A stretch of 64,000 nucleotides of DNA, taken from contig OX387611.1 of NCBI GenBank assembly GCA_947568835.1, positions 7,382,001 through 7,446,000 of the forward strand, read 5' to 3'. The position numbers and the translations under genes were made by a program. This DNA is from Protonemura montana (lineage: Eukaryota > Arthropoda > Insecta > Plecoptera > Nemouridae). This document shows, piece by piece, positions 10,295 through 21,866 of this stretch. The number at the start of each line of letters is the position of its first letter. Positions within the stretch are counted from its first letter, which is position 1. The notes under the pieces are model-generated. The model searched no databases and had not been told where the DNA came from. It worked only from the letters and a program-made list of their open reading frames with translations.

Positions 10295-13139
10295 GAGTCT
10301 GTTTAACGGGGACCATGCCCAAATGTACTTAGTCTACGTTCCAGTCGTGCTCGTTCAATGTGGCTGTACTTGCAGAGCAATCAAATAGTATTTTCGTGCC
10401 TAGCTCAAAATACTATAACCTTTTACGAGATTCATACCCCATTCTATTGCACCTAAATATCACCCACGTCTTACCTAGAGTTTCACTTGAGATAAGTTCA
10501 AATTTTGTCTTAGCTGCGTTACCGACTCAATTTGCATAATAACTATTACAAAAGCTTCAAAATCTTCAAAAGTAGTTCACGGTAGACCTAGATAGCAACA
10601 ATACTCGTCATTTTCTTCGCGCTAATTCCTTCTCATTTGCAATTCTTGTCTCGCGCTCGCATTAAACTTTGTAAATTGATTAACTACCGTAATGGTTGGC
10701 AACAATGCGTTCCCACACCCTTACGAGGACAGTTTTAAACCTTATTAGCGTGATAAAGTTTTGCGTTGTGCGTTGGTACCGGCGCCAGTGGCACCAGCTA
10801 AGCCTTGAAACATATTTATGCCCAGGAGTACTTTATGAGGTTGTACCAAAATAAGCGTGCACACAATATCTCAAAATAAGAGATTAGATATGGTATTTTT
10901 AGATATACCTATTTTTTTTGCAAGTTTTACCAATTTTAGAGATGATAATAACAATATTTTAATGGTAACGGTAAGGTATTGCTAATACTGGTAACTAAGA
11001 AACTGTGTTAGAGAGATGCCACCTCTGGATACAATTTTCTACTGAAAAGCAATAACCAGTTTCGATCAGCACTATAAATAACAGATGTTTAATTGTTTCA
11101 GGTATTGAATTCGAGTAAAAAATTCACAAAAATCAAGATAGGGAAATCATAAAACAGATTTTGACCAACAATTTCTTCCATTAAATAACAGCTCAAGGAA
11201 ATGAACGTGGGGTTTATTCATACAAATAACTTGGGATTTTAGTATTCAACCTGATTCCTGATAAAAAAAATTAGTTCAGAATCGTCTGCAAATGACAGCT
11301 CACCTTCTACCAAACCCTTTTATAACTTGCTCGCAAACCAATCACCAACTTTCTCACTCATCATCAAAATAAAATCAAAAACTAAACCACCAAGTCGCGA
11401 AACTATAATGACTCTAACTTTTCCTTCACCCCCCACCGTAAACTCATAACCGCTCCCATTCCAAGTCATCGTCTGATTAGCTGTTGTTCAACGCCACACG
11501 TGTACATCCAATTCAATCGCCGTCTCCCTTGCTCTCACCTGACCCCTTGACCTTTGTTGAATACCGTCGATGATTGCAATATACCTATAGGCGCTCTGCA
11601 AACCATGAATGTCCCCTTGATTAAAGTACAAGTGCAGTGAATCGTACGGTGATTACAAAACAAATCTCTGTGCCCACCTACTGTGCTTCTGTTTTCAAAG
11701 TGCGTGAACATGCGTACGAGTCGATGCGAGTATTAAAATTATTCTGAACGTTCCGTGTGTATGTAGGTGCTAATATATTCATTGCGTCGGTTTTCTGAAT
11801 TTACAGATTGATCTGTTTGGTATGAGATTTGGTGGAAGCTTTCGTGAGTTCTGAAGCATTGATGTGCAACCGCTTGTGAATTAAAAAAAAAATTAAGAGG
11901 ATTTTCCGGATTTAAAACACTTGTGAAAATGGACGTTCACGCATTTTTTTTTGTATTAGTAACACGTGAGAACTTATGGGATATTAATGATAAAACGTCT
12001 ATATGACTGGTCATTTTAACTGGTAGTTCTGATTCTGACATTCTGAGTCAAAATTCTAAGTTATTTTTAAGCTTATTTGTTCAAGAGGTGTTTTAATCGC
12101 GTTTTCTTATATTCTGTTTGTAAATAATATAAGTACTTTTTTTTTTAATTTATGACAGTAAAATTTTCCAAACGACCAAGGCATTAAAAAAAATACTGCT
12201 TGGACTTGAAATAAGCCAATTTTTGACTCGTATGCAAACAAAATTACAGAACAAAAATAACTTTTTACTTATAGCACTAAGTGCCTCAAGTCAATTTATC
12301 GGTAGAGGTGCCGTGTTTTGCTCTGCGGGATGCGTTCAGGGGCACTTCTGTTGTTCGCAACAGTATGGTAATAGTTTCAAACAAACTCAACACCGAAGTC
12401 TTCGCCGATACCTTTGCGCCTCTTTGTTCCATCCACAGAGTTTTCATTCGGTTTCGCTGTATTTCGATCTGGTTGCTTTCAAAGGCTTGTAATTCAATAC
12501 GCTGAAAACAAGGCGCAATCCGAGCATATCTACCCGCTACAATCCACGGAAAATCCGCTTAAAGGAAAACCATGCTAAAAATATAAACTTTGAATAAAGT
12601 GACCGAGAGAGAAAAATGTTTTCTAGGAAAATGAAAATGTCAAGGAATCTATAAATAAAAAGGATTATTGTAAAAAAAATAATCTTTCGGGTTCGTTTGG
12701 TCCTTTTTTGTAAAGTGTGCTTAGAGCTTTGAGGTTGCAAGGAAATAATATTTGCTATTGAAGTTGGCGATGTTGAGCGGACATATTCAAGGATTCGATA
12801 GACCTGTATTGAAGTGTGGTATTTTTGGGGGAAAACGTCTTAATGTTTGTGTCACCGCTTTGGGTCGCCGGCCGTTGGTAAACATTATTGTTATTCTGTT
12901 TGGGTGGCGGCCGGCGAAAGCGACGGACGTAAACATAGGGTGTAACACTTAATAAAAGAAAAAGTGGAGTTATTTTTTTTCGATCTGTTGATAAAAGTTT
13001 TTCTGTCGCTATTTTGTGAACATTGCCATTTCTGCGATGGACAATACTCCATTTTCATATTCTTACGATGAAATCTGGTGTCTATCCGGTAACTTTTCGA
13101 ACAAAGGTTTGGCGTGTTAGATACGTCTATTCTTCAATA
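10294..13139. other. unique, mainly AT-rich sequence
   Basis: No gene is recognised in this long stretch. Positions 11400-11700 are richer in G+C and carry TGACCCCTTGACCTTTG (11540-11556), which contains two nuclear-receptor half sites. A perfect 10-bp GC-rich inverted repeat is listed at 12865-12917. Confidence 0.4.
12865..12917. other. GC-rich perfect hairpin
   Basis: TCGCCGGCCG (12865-12874) and CGGCCGGCGA (12908-12917) are perfectly complementary across a 33-nt spacer. AAAC and GTTT inside the spacer can pair as well. Such a G+C stem is out of character with the surrounding A/T-rich sequence. Its function is unknown. Confidence 0.6.
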
Positions 13140-13495
13140 GAAGTTAAGCAACACAGTTCAAGTATTGAATGGGTTACCATCATGCACATAACCACTTCTG
13201 TTCGGGATAGAAATTCGAAGGAAAAAAGTAAGTAAAGCAAAGGCATTGCTTATCGACCTCTCAACAGCATGAATCTGTGGAGGAATCTGGTTCGCGTTGT
13301 ACCGTCCTTCGGAAGGTACTTTTAGCCGGTGGTTTATTTTGATACTCTTTGACAAAATAAAGCTACTTGCTGCACCGAATTTTTTCCTCCCTTTAGGCTA
13401 GGATGTTTTCATCATCATCCTAGTCATCATCCACACATTCAACGACGATATTTGATTAGAGCCACATGGCTTGTTGTCAAAACAGTGCTATAAAT
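13140..13495 (+). mobile_element. 5S-derived SINE, nearly complete but 5'-truncated
   Basis: The copy begins within the 5S-like head (GAAGTTAAGCAACACAG, ATTGAATGGGTTACCATCAT). It runs through the linker (CTTCTGTTCGGGATAGAAAT), the core (GTACCGTCCTTCGGAAGGTA), the ATC-rich stretch and TTGTTGTCAAAACAGTGC. The core arm after the hairpin is altered (GGTACTTTTAGCC instead of GGGACGTTAAGCC), which weakens the conserved stem in this copy. Confidence 0.9.
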
Positions 13496-14250
13496 TAAGT
13501 TTAGTTAGTGAAGACATTAAATAAAATACAAGCTTAAAACCCTTGAACGTTTTCAAAACATCGACATTTAAATATAAATATGAGATGCAATATTCGTGAA
13601 TAAAAATGTCTATGCATTTGACATCAATAATAGTGCAACTTTTTGTTACGCTGGCCAATCCACCTGATTGTTTCTATCTCAACCGTATACAACATCGTTC
13701 TTTACAAGCCAGACATCGTAGAAGCGACCCTAACTACCAATTACCAGACGTAAACTTGTGTGCGAGCAAAACTGTCAACAATACCACTGAAAATCACCAG
13801 TAAAACCCACATTTTCGTCGCCAAACAGGAAGCAACGACCGTACGGTATTGTCATTGACCCTGATGGGCAATTTACCGCAAGAGGCAACAATATAGATCC
13901 CTTGCGAAATGGGGATGTCTACCTTAGAAGCTATGATGGGATAGATGTTTTTACGGCGATACACTTGAGTCCAATTTTACTCCGGCTAGGGTGCGCAAAA
14001 GTGCTACAAGGGTATTGGTTGACACTTTTAAGATACTTGTCTTCAAGGAAAGGGATAAGTTAACATGAGGATTTATTGTTGAGTTATTATAACAAGGCTC
14101 AGCTTGACATTGTCCGTTTATAAAGATTGCTGTCAGTTCACCAGATACTTCCATTTTCATTTGAATCTCCAGTTAACTTTTTAACTGAACTTTCTAAAAC
14201 TGCTCTAAAAACTGTAAATGAAAATAGTAAAAAAATGGACCCACTGTTTT
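13496..14250. other. unique sequence
   Basis: No gene or repeat is recognised. Short frames on both strands have no supporting signals. Confidence 0.45.
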
Positions 14251-15007
14251 AAGTTACACTGGGGCAGAATCACATGCCCAGTCGACCACGTGAAAGTTGT
14301 ACTGGGGCAGAGTCACATGCCCAGTCGAACACGTGAAAGTTGCACTGGGACAGAGTCACATGCCCAGTCGAACACGTGAAAGTTGCACTGGGGCAGAGTC
14401 ACATGCCCAGTCAAACACGTGAAAGTTGTACTGGGGCAGAGTAACATGCCCAGTCGAACAAGTGAAAGTTGCACTGGGGCAGAGTCACATGCCCAGACGA
14501 ACACGTGAAAGTTACACTGGGGCAGAGTCACATGCCCAGTCGAACACGTGAAAGTTGCACTGGGACAGAGTCACATGCCCAGTCACACACGTGAAAGTTG
14601 CACTGGGACAGAGTCACATGCCCAGTTGAACACGTGAAAGTTGCACTGGGGCAGTCACATGCCCAGTCGAACAAGTGAAAGTTGCACTGGGACAGAGTCA
14701 CATGCCCAGTTGAACACGTGAAAGTTGCACTGGGGCAGTCACATGCCCAGTCGAACACGTGAAAGTTGCACTGGGGCAGAGTCACATGCCCAGTTGAACA
14801 CGTGAAAGTTGCACTGGGACAGAGTCACATGCCCAGTCGAACACGTGAAAGCTAAACTGGGGCAAAGTCACATGGCCAGTCGAACACGTGAAAGCTGCAG
14901 TGGGGCAAAGTCACATGCCCAGTTGAACACGTGAAAGTTGCACTGGGACAGAGTCACATGCCCAGTCGAACACGTGAAAGCTGCAGTGGGGCAAAGTCAC
15001 ATGCCCG
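14251..15007 (+). repeat. 43-bp minisatellite array, about 17.6 copies
   Basis: This is the same unit and orientation as at 3341-3930. Several units have lost 'AGA' from CAGAGTCAC (near 14655 and 14738), and right-end units carry a distinct variant, GAAAGCTGCAGTGGGGCAAAG. The right flank (GCAGCCAGTCAAATAC at 15029-15044) is shared with 49178-49193, so the array lies inside a dispersed element. Long minus-strand frames across the array (repeating TLPQCNFHVFDWACD) are chance. Confidence 0.97.
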
Positions 15008-15756
15008 GCACGCACCGGAGCAGCCAGTCAAATACTACATAAACGAAGCCAAACTGGCTTTAAATTGTACATTTTAAGACAAGAATGTGCCGCTGAAGAG
15101 TATTTTTATATTTTTTTTTTTTTACAGCAACGCGAACATGCGCTGTGTTCTCTCCTCGCAACTTAAGAGCACATAGACTTTTACCATTCCAGCAGCGACA
15201 TGACTCTTAAGGCGGTTTCTTATTGCAAGCTGCGTTCCCAGGACGACCATGACGTGAACGTCTCACGAGGGGTATGGAAGACGAAGAAAAAAAAGGGCAG
15301 TGTTCACGGTGATCGTTTACACTTTGCAGCATGCTTTTACTGTCGTTTAAAGGAGCATTGACTTTGTTTTGTCTCAGTCTAAGAAGTCGGCTTTTACGAA
15401 AAGTTCGGTGTACATGGCAGTACGTTTATCGGATATAAGAACTGTAAAGTGATATTGCAATGTCAAGTTATTTTTATTTGTCTCCCTTTGGTGTCGTAAA
15501 AGTATATATTGTTTGACATACATTTTTTTTGGTTTTAGGTTTGTGTTTTCAATGTTGTGTCTTTGAGGGTTATGTGAGTGGAGTTTCTTATGAATATAAG
15601 AAATATTTTGAATGTTTTAACATTGAATGCATTTATTTCTGAAAAAAATGCATGATAATATTGAATTAAATATTCTAACTGTAGTTTTATTACAGGTTTG
15701 TGGTGTTGGTAGATGTTTAACAGTATTTTGCTATGTTAATGGTACAAGCGTTAGGT
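15008..15756. other. array flank and unique sequence
   Basis: Positions 15008-15045 are the conserved right flank of the 43-bp element. The remainder is A/T-rich unique sequence without a recognisable gene. Confidence 0.45.
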
Positions 15757-16020
15757 TTATAGGTGCAGTCAGAAGGCTAGTGTTAATGTTTAACTTTCTG
15801 CTGAGCAATCGAGTTTGTAACACGTGCTGACGATAGGTGCCACCTGGTGGCGTTTGCGAACGCCGTTTTTTAATAAACCTATACAATTAAACGATCACGA
15901 CTGAAAATATCTTCACATGTTTTATCAATCGTTGAGTAATTAGCATTTATATAGATTAATGGAGCGTGAATTTTTCTCAAGTGCAAGTTATCTGCGAGAA
16001 ATAACGAAATGAAATGAATC
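15757..16020 (+). mobile_element. dispersed ~270-bp repeat with CTCF-like site (copy 1 of 5)
   Basis: The copy shares TTTCTGCTGAGCAA, ACACGTG, GATAGGTGCCACC and a GGCGNTTGCG core, then a distal GCAAGTTATCTGCGAGAAAT block, with copies at 26083, 40129, 53573 and 54262. The site CCACCTGGTGGCGTT (15840-15854) resembles the CTCF consensus. There is no coding capacity. The class (SINE or MITE) is undetermined because I could not define the ends. Confidence 0.7.
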
Positions 16021-16907
16021 GACAAATTCTGATTGGCTCTGACCATAGAGGTTAGTAATTTATTTTACTGCCAGTTATTTTCAAGACCGTGCACTGTTGG
16101 CAGATGAGTAACATTCCCCTGATGAAATATTTCTTGAAAAGACGTTAATTTAAAAAATGTCTAAAGGTATTCGCCAATTTAAAAAATATACTCACTTTAC
16201 AATACCATTTAAATTGGCATTGAGTCTTGTTGAAAAAATTTCAACGACTCTCACCGAATTTCCATTGAAAATGAGAATAGCGAGATAACGAAATAACGAA
16301 TAGCTACCTTTGAAAAATCACGCTAAACGTATACAAAATGGCTCAATACGTCACGACCTAGAATAAATTACACGAGATTCTAACAAAATTCATACAAAGC
16401 TTTGAATGAGAGTCAAGAATGGAAATTATCTTGCTCTGTTATAATCTTTTCCCCTTTGAGAATTGTAGGGGGTGGTTTGTGAGGGTAAGGTTCAATCCGG
16501 TTTCCACGATTCGCTTGCCAGCAATAATGTCATAATCTTTACACAATCAGTTCAAGATTATTTCATGGAGGTTTCGGTTTTTTGGGGGTCGAATTTGTAC
16601 AAATTACTAATAAATGTGTTTTCACAGGGTTTATTTGATAATCGTTTTGGGAATTCGGGATTTGGTTCCGTTATTTTTAAGCAACGAGTGTGAACAGAGA
16701 CAGAACGAGTGCTTCATTTTCTGCCACGATAAAGAAAAGTTCAAAGATAAGTTCAAAGATAAAGAGCAGAGTTCTTTTCCAGGCACGACTACCCATATTT
16801 AACTTAACTGATAACAAAATACGTATGTTATAAACACTAACCTTTTAACAAATTAACATAAATTACTCAAGATAAGCTTATTTTTAGCCTATTTGAGACC
16901 GTTTGAG
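16021..16907. other. unique AT-rich sequence
   Basis: No gene is recognised. GTTCAAAGATAA is tandemly repeated at 16739-16765. Confidence 0.45.
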
Positions 16908-17002
16908 ACCCGGGTGGGAGCGCTCTCGCTCGAAGCTGGTGCACCCCGGTGCAAAACATGACTTCACCAAGCAAGTTTTAAACCAGCCCTGGTGCAGGCA
17001 AG
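16908..17002 (-). mobile_element. fragment of the 43-bp-repeat element (left part only)
   Basis: The reverse complement aligns with 31296-31400: GCCTGCACCAGGG, GGTTTAAAACTT, TTTTGCACCGGGG, and GAGCGAGAGCGCTCCCACCC. It carries none of the 43-bp units, so the dispersed element exists without the tandem array. Confidence 0.7.
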
Positions 17003-17651
17003 TAAAAAAAGCACTTAAAATCTAATACTAATCAAAATTTTGATCACGTTTATAAAAAAAAATTAAGCAATTTTTTATTCCGTAGCCAATATCTCGAAGA
17101 CATGAGAGCCATAGATCTGATAATTAATTTCGATCAAAAGAATACACCAACTTCCTGTAATTAATTATAAGTTTTTAATTAATTTAACAGAAAGTTATTA
17201 AAATTGGGGTACAAACAAGCAGCGCCTCGAATCACCGGAGGTATCCGCGGCAATATTTTCGCTTGTGACAAGTGATTTTCGTCCGACAGCCTCTTAATGG
17301 ATTTTAATTACACCCAGCCAATATCAGAATTAGCTGCGTCGTTTTAAGCCGCGTTAAAAACGAAAAAAAAAAGCGAATTAAAAAAAAATATGAGGAAAAA
17401 CATGTTTTTTCTCTACACTTCGTAAACGCTCATTAGCGAAAACGAAATTGGACGCTTCTTTAATTACGACTCAGTTTAAAAATATGAACTCTTGAGCTGA
17501 TAAACGTCAGAAAGTCAGAAATTTGCCAAAAATAATTATTTTTCTCATTAGCTACCGCGAAAGTAAATGTGGATCGAGCATAAATTTCCTGAACAACACC
17601 TAAATGTATGAAGAAAAGTTTTTTACATTGGCTGCCGACTTTGTAAATTCG
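17003..17651. other. unique AT-rich sequence
   Basis: No gene or recognised repeat is visible. Confidence 0.45.
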
Positions 17652-17755
17652 TTTGGCGTTTTGAAAACACTGGTTCTTGCCAGATCACCGAAGTTAAGCA
17701 ACACTGAGCTGGGTTAGGTGTTGGATTGGTGACCACCGTTTAAAATGACTAGTTT
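17652..17755 (+). mobile_element. 5S-derived SINE, isolated head
   Basis: Only the 5S-like head is present, and it is one of the best preserved: TTGGCGTTTTGAAAACACTG, then AGATCACCGAAGTTAAGCAA, then GGTGTTGGATTGGTGACCAC. The last two contain the internal control region of 5S genes. The copy stops after the 5S part, so it is either a 3' truncation or a simple 5S pseudogene. The surrounding GTTTGGCG start is that of the SINE family, which favours the former. Confidence 0.8.
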
Positions 17756-17835
17756 CGAAAGAGAAAACAACGCTAGAGTTATTGAAAAGTCAAAGTAGGA
17801 ATTAGTATGTATGGAAACTAGCAGGCCAGCGCTAA

Positions 17836-17855
17836 CCTAACCTAACTTAACCTAA
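17836..17855 (-). repeat. short interstitial telomere-like (CCTAA)n
   Basis: Four contiguous pentamers are present: CCTAA, CCTAA, CTTAA, CCTAA. CCTAA/TTAGG is the common insect telomeric unit. The run is short and could be chance. Confidence 0.5.
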
Positions 17856-18559
17856 AAAGTCGAGTTTTGGAATGCATATTTAATTATTTTTACAGTTTTA
17901 TTCCCCTACCTTCTCAACAACACACTCATTTGAGTCCAAAGAAAGGTATTTTCAGTATCAGCTCTTCATTTAAACACATAATAAAAAAATACAAAATTGA
18001 GAAATAAAAGGAAATTTTGTCTTTTGGGGCATTCAAATAAAAAAAATAAAAGATGTGAAATACATTTCACTACAACACATATCTGTGTATTGAAGATACG
18101 TGTGTATTTTCCGTTCGTTTCTACACGAATACATTCTGCAATCTTAAAAGTTCCTCTCCGGTGCACAATTTATTTCTCTGGCAATCAGATATCATTTTTG
18201 CTTCACAGCAGACATATTGACAATTCGTCGAGTTTAGATGGGTTTTCTTTATCGATATGAGCATTTTGATGATGAAGTGATATGCATTGCCATGTAAAGA
18301 TTATGAAATATTTTATTGAAAAATTACACTCGTTTTTGATTTGAATAAAAATTGGTTCTATTCGAAAATGGGAACAATGCTGTAAGGGAAAATAAAATTG
18401 TCTCTGTCACTGCGCAATAAAAACATTAAAAACATATTTTATCAAGTTGCAAATGCCCCGTGTTTTTGAAGGGAATTTTCTTTTTTACCAGGAATACTAA
18501 AAATGTACCAAGATACACTTTTTGTTGCCAACTTTGAAACCAGAAAAAAAACATGAGAA
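17856..18559. other. unique AT-rich sequence
   Basis: No gene is recognised. Overlapping short frames on both strands around 17966-18260 lack signals. Confidence 0.45.
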
Positions 18560-19218
18560 ATTCAACGTTTGGTAGCCATGAAGATGCTGGGATCACCTGA
18601 CAGAGTTTCTCAATTCAGCTATATTATGTTACCACGGGTATAGCATGGCCTGGCATAGGAGGTTCAATGGTAGATTCAATGTTTGGTAGCCATGGAGATG
18701 CTGAGATCGCCTGACAGAGCTTCTCAATTCTGCTATCTTATGTTACCACGGGTATATTATGACCTAGCATAAGAGGTTCAATGGTAGATTCAACGTTTAG
18801 TAGCCATGGAGATGCTGAGATCGCCTGACAGAGCTTCTCAATTCTGCTATCTTATGATACCACGGGTATATCATGGTCTAGCATAGGAGCTTCAATGGTA
18901 GATTCAACGTTTGGTAGCCATGGAGATGCTGAGATCGTCTGACAGCTTCTCAATTCTGCTATCTTATGTTACCACGGTTATATCATGGTCTAGCATAGGA
19001 GGTTCAATGGTAGATTCAACGTTTGGTAGCCATGGAGATGCTGAGATTGCCTGACAGAGCTTCTCAATTCTGCCATCTTATGTTACCACGGGTATATCAT
19101 GGCCTAGCATAGTAGGTTCAATGGTAGATTCAACGTTTGGTAGCCATGAAGATGCTGAAATCGCCTGACAGAGCTTCTCAATTCTGCTATCTTATATTAC
19201 CACGAGTATATCATAGCA
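18560..19218 (+). repeat. 114-bp tandem repeat, about 5.8 copies
   Basis: The unit is 114 bp: AGATTCAACGTTTGGTAGCC, ATGGAGATGCTGAGATCGCC, TGACAGAGCTTCTCAATTCT, then GCTATCTTATGTTACCACGG and a GTATATCATGG...GGTTCAATGGT end. Units differ by scattered substitutions, and one has lost AGA from ACAGAGC (near 18943). Although 114 is a multiple of three, no long frame is open. No other copy of this unit was found in the window. Confidence 0.95.
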
Positions 19219-19754
19219 TTAAAACAAAAATAAATGTTATGTTCGTTTGGCGGCACCACTTTACGTGTCTTTGTATTTGACTGCAGAGAAATCTCACGTG
19301 CACTGTAACTCTTTTCAGCAGAACGGAAAAAAAAACAGCTGTCATAGTGTATTTTGTTTTTACTTATTTTAGCACCGTCTGTAACTCTGAGCGGAATAAT
19401 AGTGCGAAATATATCACAACACCGCATAAACCATTCACAAGCGCTGTAAAAATGTGGTAAAAAGCTTAGCCAGGAAACGTAATAATTCATATGACTAAAC
19501 ACAGATAAAATACATAGCAAAAGTACAGTGTGGTAATTTCACTATGATATGTGTATTTCGTTTCGTTTCTTTTTTAATAGTGCACCACCATTTCACGAAC
19601 TGTTTTCGTGAAAAATAGCAGTCAAAAGATTACTTTACCGACAGCGGAGAATGCTACAAAATAGAGTCACCCAAAGAAATGCCATGTCTTCATTTTTCAG
19701 AGATTATTTCTATTTAAGTCTGGTTAACGATCAAATAATCTGTATTTATTTATG
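19219..19754. other. unique sequence
   Basis: No gene is recognised. A 107-codon minus-strand frame (19197-19520) has no supporting features. Confidence 0.45.
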
Positions 19755-20305
19755 TGAAATCTTATTTAAACTGCTAACGCTTGCAATGCGCGGGGTATTT
19801 CATTATTATGAACACTATTACAGTCTCAGAATTTGAGACCGAAACGGGGACTTGAACCCCGATCTCCACCTGTCGCGGGTGTTGCTCTAACCTATTGAGC
19901 TACTTGGACACTGGCTTTTTGAAACGATTTTAGTGTATTTGAAATTTAAATAAGATCGCACATAAATTAGAAACGTATCCAAAGTCAAATTGGAGATCGG
20001 GGTTCGAGTCCCCGTTCTCCACCTGTCACGTGGTTGTTGCTCTAAACCGTTGAGCTACTTGGACACACAATTTTTGAGAAGATTTTTGTGTATTTGATGA
20101 GAATGACGGATCTCCAAGGAGTAGAACCAAAAGACTGTGAATACTCACAGTCACTCTGATTCTAGTGACGCTTTACCATGTCACAACCATTCAGTCTCGA
20201 GTAACTCCAATTTGACGTTGACGTTGGAAGAGTAGTGTTACTTATAATAAAATACCCCGCGCATGGCAAGCGTTTGCAATGTAAATCAGATTTCACATAA
20301 TATGT
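19755..20305 (-). mobile_element. tRNA-derived element with inverted termini and two tRNA-like modules
   Basis: Two tRNA-like modules read on the minus strand lie at 19835-19911 and 19988-20066. The first has an A-box-like TAGCTCAATAGGTTAGAGCA, an anticodon-like arm CACC-CGCGACA-GGTG and a T arm CGGGG-TTCAAGT-CCCCG. Base 33 is not T and the acceptor stem is poor, so these are not functional tRNAs. The common body (TGTGAATACTCACAGTCACT, TCTAGTGACG) follows to 20240. The outer ends, 19755-19812 and 20243-20301, are about 57-bp inverted repeats around CTTGCNATGCGCGGGGTATT. In the second module the T arm is inverted (see findings). Confidence 0.8.
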
Positions 20306-21344
20306 AGATCATTTGCATACTTTGAGGTTTGCCAAAACATGGTTACATACAATCATTTGCTTAATTCAACATCTAAACCTCCAATAACCTGTTGAACTGG
20401 ACATTGTTTTACTGGCTCAGAGGTATATCTCAAAAAATAAGACAAATCCTGGACTAAGCTCCAGTTTTACCAAAATCTCAACGCCTATTTTAAGTTTGAG
20501 TTAAAACTTTTGCCATGGCGACTTCTAAATAAATGCAGTAAAATTCAGATGTTTCTGTGACTTGAGATCTAACTTATAGTTGGAAATGTTGGTAAAACCT
20601 GACCTATGTACCCAAGTGAATGGCAATGTACTGCAAACTATCGATATCAGATATCATTGATAACCTACGGCAGCCACCAAGAAAAAACCCAAAGAAAACG
20701 CCAAAACATTTTCAAAAGAAAATCGCGTTTTAAAATAAACGTTCGAACCTCTGAAACCATAAAAACGGCCGCAGAAAACTTTTTCTTTAACTTGTCCCAT
20801 CGATTTTTTTTGCCACTGATTCAAATTCACAGAAGAAAAAAAAAAAAGCAAGTGGTTTACATGCTTCTAGATGTTAGTTCGCGGTTCGGCCACAAGTTTT
20901 CAACAAAACTTGCCCGATAAATTACATAAAAAAAAGTCACTCTTCGTTTTTTTTTTATGCCTCCAGTTCTGAATCACGAAAGTAGAAATAGTGCGTCGTG
21001 AGTTTCCTATCGCTCGTATCTTTTTTTCGTATTCAATTGTAGAGAAAGGTTTTCTTTAGCTACGTTCACAAATATATTTTCCCTCTCTCTCTATATCTGT
21101 CTTCAACATTTCAAATTGCTTCTGATTTTCTCCACACACAAATGTTTGCGAGAACAGAATATTATTTTTATGTGTTTGCGCCTGTGCTAACAAAATGTTT
21201 TACGACCCAGTTATGATGTATGATGACAGCCGGCCACTGGAGGACCACCGCTGAATGCTGTGGCCAAAGGCCTAAAGCCAAGTCAGAACACGCTTGGATT
21301 TACTGCTGATTCACCATTCATTGCGTTAGTCCACTGATTTCGGC
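20306..21344. other. unique AT-rich sequence
   Basis: No gene is recognised. A 104-codon frame at 20606-20920 is lysine- and phenylalanine-rich low-complexity translation of A/T sequence. Confidence 0.45.
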
Positions 21345-21866
21345 GCACTTGCGTGGATAGCGCATACCGTGGACTGGTTTTCAAGCCAGTGGGACCTTCG
21401 ATCTCCCCTATTCTACCCGTGTAACCCACTGGTCTGTACACCCTTGCGTGGATAGCACATCCCGTGGACTGGTTTCCAAGCCAGTGGGGTCTTTGATCTC
21501 TTCTGTTCTAAATGTGTTACCCACTGGTCTGTACACACTTGCGTGGATAGCGCATCCTGTGGACTGGTTTCAAAGCCAGTGGGGTTTTCGACCTCCCCTA
21601 TTCTACCTGTGTAACCTACTGGTCTGTAAACACTTGCAGGGATAGCACATCCCGTGGACTGGTTTTCAAGCCAGTGTGGTCTTCGATCTCCCCTATTCTA
21701 CCTGTGTAACCCACTGGTCTGTACACACTTGCGTGGATAGCGCATCCCGTGGACTGGTTTTCAAGCCAGTGTGGTCTTCGATCTCCCATATTCTACCTGT
21801 GTAACCTACTGGTCTGTACACACTTGCATGGAAAGCGCATCCGTGGGCTGGTTTCCAATCCAGTGT
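21345..21866 (+). repeat. 95-bp tandem repeat, about 5.5 copies
   Basis: The unit is 95 bp: CACTTGCGTGGATAGCGCAT, CCCGTGGACTGGTTTTCAAG, CCAGTGTGGTCTTCGATCTC, then CCTATTCTACCTGTGTAACC and CACTGGTCTGTACA. Each unit holds ACTGG...CCAGT inverted repeats. The same unit occurs in the opposite orientation at 58172-58905. Confidence 0.96.

Noticed and set aside
14313-14785. Minus-strand frames repeating TLPQCNFHVFDWACD
   Set aside because: Products of the 43-bp minisatellite. Similar frames appear at 3721-3906 and 31425-31748 for the same reason.
17652-17755. Functional 5S rRNA gene
   Set aside because: Only the central control region is well preserved. Termini and helix I complementarity are missing, and it has the SINE 5' start.
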